A DNA stretch of 19,553 nt from Discostella pseudostelligera (lineage: Eukaryota; Bacillariophyta; Thalassiosirophyceae; Thalassiosirales; Thalassiosiraceae), in assembly GCA_036940085.1 (NCBI GenBank), contig JALLBK010000222.1, positions 1-19,553 of the forward strand, given 5' to 3'. Position 1 is the stretch's first letter; every line of letters starts with the position of its first letter. Positions 17,946-19,553 of this stretch are shown one piece after another. Made by a program: the position numbers and the translations under genes. The notes under the pieces are model-generated. The model was not told the origin of the DNA and ran no database searches. It saw nothing but the letters and a program-made list of their open reading frames with translations.

Positions 17946-19553
17946 ATGGCGGGACGAATGTGTTTGTTTGGCGGCGAGCGCGACGACCCACCATATGGTA
18001 CCTGCGACGACGATGACGATGACGATGCCCGCTGGTCGATAGTAGACCTTCCCTACCACTACCCTACCATGATAATCCTCGCCCCCCATGCTCTTTCTCA
18101 CCATCTTCTCGGCGACGATACCAGGAATGTTGACAATGGCGCTTCCTCGAATGATTCATGTGGTGAATTTATGACTTCATGCAACGAGGAGGCTGAATCA
18201 AATATTGAGATCAAGAGTCATCGTCGTCGGGAGGAGGAGGGGGAGGTAGCGGCGGCGGTACATCATGATCATCAGATTCGACAAGATATTATGATGCAAC
18301 AGTGGCAAAATGCTCGATTGAAGATTTCTATGTCACTTGGGTCGATTGGTGCTCCTCCTTTGACATCATCATCATCATCATCATCATCCATTGACGAAGC
18401 AGATAATATGCTTGCAGACAATCATGATATTACACCATCAACTACTACTACCACCACCACTCCAAATCAAGCCATCATCGACGAGACACAATCAAAGTCG
18501 TCACCATTCAATATCTATCTTGACCACATTATTGAAATGGCAGAGGCACACACGGATCTTCTTCAAACTATCAGCCGTATTTTGGAAATACTGTGTGATG
18601 CCTCGAGTATACAATTGGGAATTGGACCAACCACCACCACTACTACTATTGCGGGGAATAACGCATTGATCGGAAATCGTAGACTTGTGGCACGGGCAGA
18701 GAATGCTTGGATTGCACGACAAAGTCATCTTCGACAGCATCAGTACAAGCAGAAGCAGACGCACCTCAAATTAAATAATGTGGAGGCGCCATGCTGCAAG
18801 TACATGGAAGCACCACCAACATTGACACTGCAAAAATTACGCAACATTCTCCATCGGGCCATTGTTGACCAAGCCAATTCTTTACTGGGGTTGCTTGAAC
18901 AGTATCCTCCAGAAACTTATACCCAGCAATATCAACATGAATCCACAGCCGAATGGAACATCTATGTTCACGATCTACAACACTCGACACAACTACCTAG
19001 TACCATAATATTGACACTCTCTCAATTATCGCATTGGAGGAATCGCAATGGTGAATTATTGTCGTGGGTGTTGTCCAATCATTTCTTAGCCGAGCAGACG
19101 CAACAACTGCATGCATGCCTAGTATTTCCAAATACGTTGGTGAGGTCCGATGATAATGATGATGATTGCCAAGGTCTTCTTTCGTCGAGAAAAGCACCCT
19201 TGTTGAAATCAATGCAATTTGCTCGAGAACGAATAGTATATTTGCATTCGGCATGTCCCTTGTCACGACCATCTACACAAGAAATTATTCGTATCGATAA
19301 TATCGACGACGATCATGATGGTGAAGAATCCAGTAGGACCAATGTCGTCATTGAGAGCGAACTTCACCCTGTCAATGATGAGCAGGATGCAGAAAAGAAA
19401 CAACGTCAACGGAGGATTCAACGACAAGCGGAACATATCATTGGTACTTTACAAGCAAATTTGGAGGCAGCTCGGATTACTTTATGGGCATTTGGACAGT
19501 CTTACTCTGAATCTACTACTCGGGATACTATTGCTGCTATTACTGCTACTGCT
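17946..19553 (+). CDS. N-terminal part of a large unidentified protein (weak vezatin/Inp2-like resemblance)
   Basis: The frame is open from an in-frame stop at 17877-17879 to the right edge. The first ATG is at 17946 (MAGRMCLFGGERDDPPYGTC), followed by others at 17958 and 18069 (MIILAPHALSHHLLGDD); the true start is uncertain and 18069 is a good alternative. From 17946 it gives 536 codons with no stop. Residues 1-190 are disordered, with an Asp run, a Ser8 run from TCA repeats (18365-18387) and Thr runs. From about residue 195 it becomes helical: FNIYLDHIIEMAEAHTDLLQ, TISRILEILCD, a Thr run, RRLVARAENAWIARQSHLRQ, then LTLQKLRNILHRAIVDQANS with LLGLLEQYPPE. This order recalls the myosin-binding domain of vezatin/peroxisomal Inp2 proteins, but only weakly. 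A basic KKQRQRRIQRQAEHIIGTL helix follows near the edge. No membrane segment is certain. Confidence 0.7.
   Translation, partial: MAGRMCLFGGERDDPPYGTCDDDDDDDARWSIVDLPYHYPTMIILAPHALSHHLLGDDTRNVDNGASSNDSCGEFMTSCNEEAESNIEIKSHRRREEEGEVAAAVHHDHQIRQDIMMQQWQNARLKISMSLGSIGAPPLTSSSSSSSSIDEADNMLADNHDITPSTTTTTTTPNQAIIDETQSKSSPFNIYLDHIIEMAEAHTDLLQTISRILEILCDASSIQLGIGPTTTTTTIAGNNALIGNRRLVARAENAWIARQSHLRQHQYKQKQTHLKLNNVEAPCCKYMEAPPTLTLQKLRNILHRAIVDQANSLLGLLEQYPPETYTQQYQHESTAEWNIYVHDLQHSTQLPSTIILTLSQLSHWRNRNGELLSWVLSNHFLAEQTQQLHACLVFPNTLVRSDDNDDDCQGLLSSRKAPLLKSMQFARERIVYLHSACPLSRPSTQEIIRIDNIDDDHDGEESSRTNVVIESELHPVNDEQDAEKKQRQRRIQRQAEHIIGTLQANLEAARITLWAFGQSYSESTTRDTIAAITATA

Overview
The window looks like nuclear DNA from a eukaryotic alga, most likely a centric diatom or a close stramenopile. 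Genes are compact. Introns are few and short (73-125 bp) with GTGAGT/GTAAG-type donors. Proteins are rich in Ser, Thr, Asp, poly-Gly and trinucleotide-encoded homopolymers. One secreted protein ends in a PT-rich tail, and several proteins resemble families I associate with diatoms. No rRNA, tRNA, CRISPR array or transposon was recognised. The species call is inference from style, not from a marker gene.

Layout. (1) 2-583 (+): C-terminal part of a multi-pass membrane protein cut by the left edge. (2) 584-2191: about 1.6 kb with only short broken reading frames. (3) 2192-3601 (+): a Ser/Lys-rich protein with an N-terminal Cys/His cluster and two blocks of intragenic repeats. (4) 3785-6990 (-): a complete five-exon Enhancer-of-zeste histone H3K27 methyltransferase, reconstructed here by splicing. 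(5) 7445-10080 (+): a badly frameshifted pseudogene of a large family that I link tentatively to DUF6604. (6) 10367-11422 (-): a two-exon secreted protein with eight cysteines and a basic Pro/Thr tail. (7) 11847-13583 (+): a methyltransferase of the lysine-methyltransferase (Methyltransf_16) type. (8) 13644-17637 (-): a two-exon condensin CAP-G/Cnd3 subunit whose 3' end carries an assembly scar (an N between two identical 22-bp copies). (9) 17946-19553 (+): a long open frame running off the right edge, with weak resemblance to vezatin/Inp2-type myosin-binding proteins.

The genes do not form a pathway. Two of them serve chromatin: the PRC2 catalytic subunit and a condensin subunit. The intergenic DNA upstream of both holds E2F-like GGCGGGA motifs, with an exact TTTGGCGGGAA upstream of the E(z) gene, which suggests S-phase-linked expression. 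Gene pairs are divergent (E(z)/pseudogene, secreted protein/methyltransferase, condensin/right-edge gene) or convergent (repeat protein/E(z), methyltransferase/condensin with only 60 bp between stop codons).

I found no convincing wholly new multi-gene system. The most useful observations are the spliced E(z) model with its internal 99-nt duplication, the decayed family copy, the assembly scar in condensin, and the long right-edge gene.
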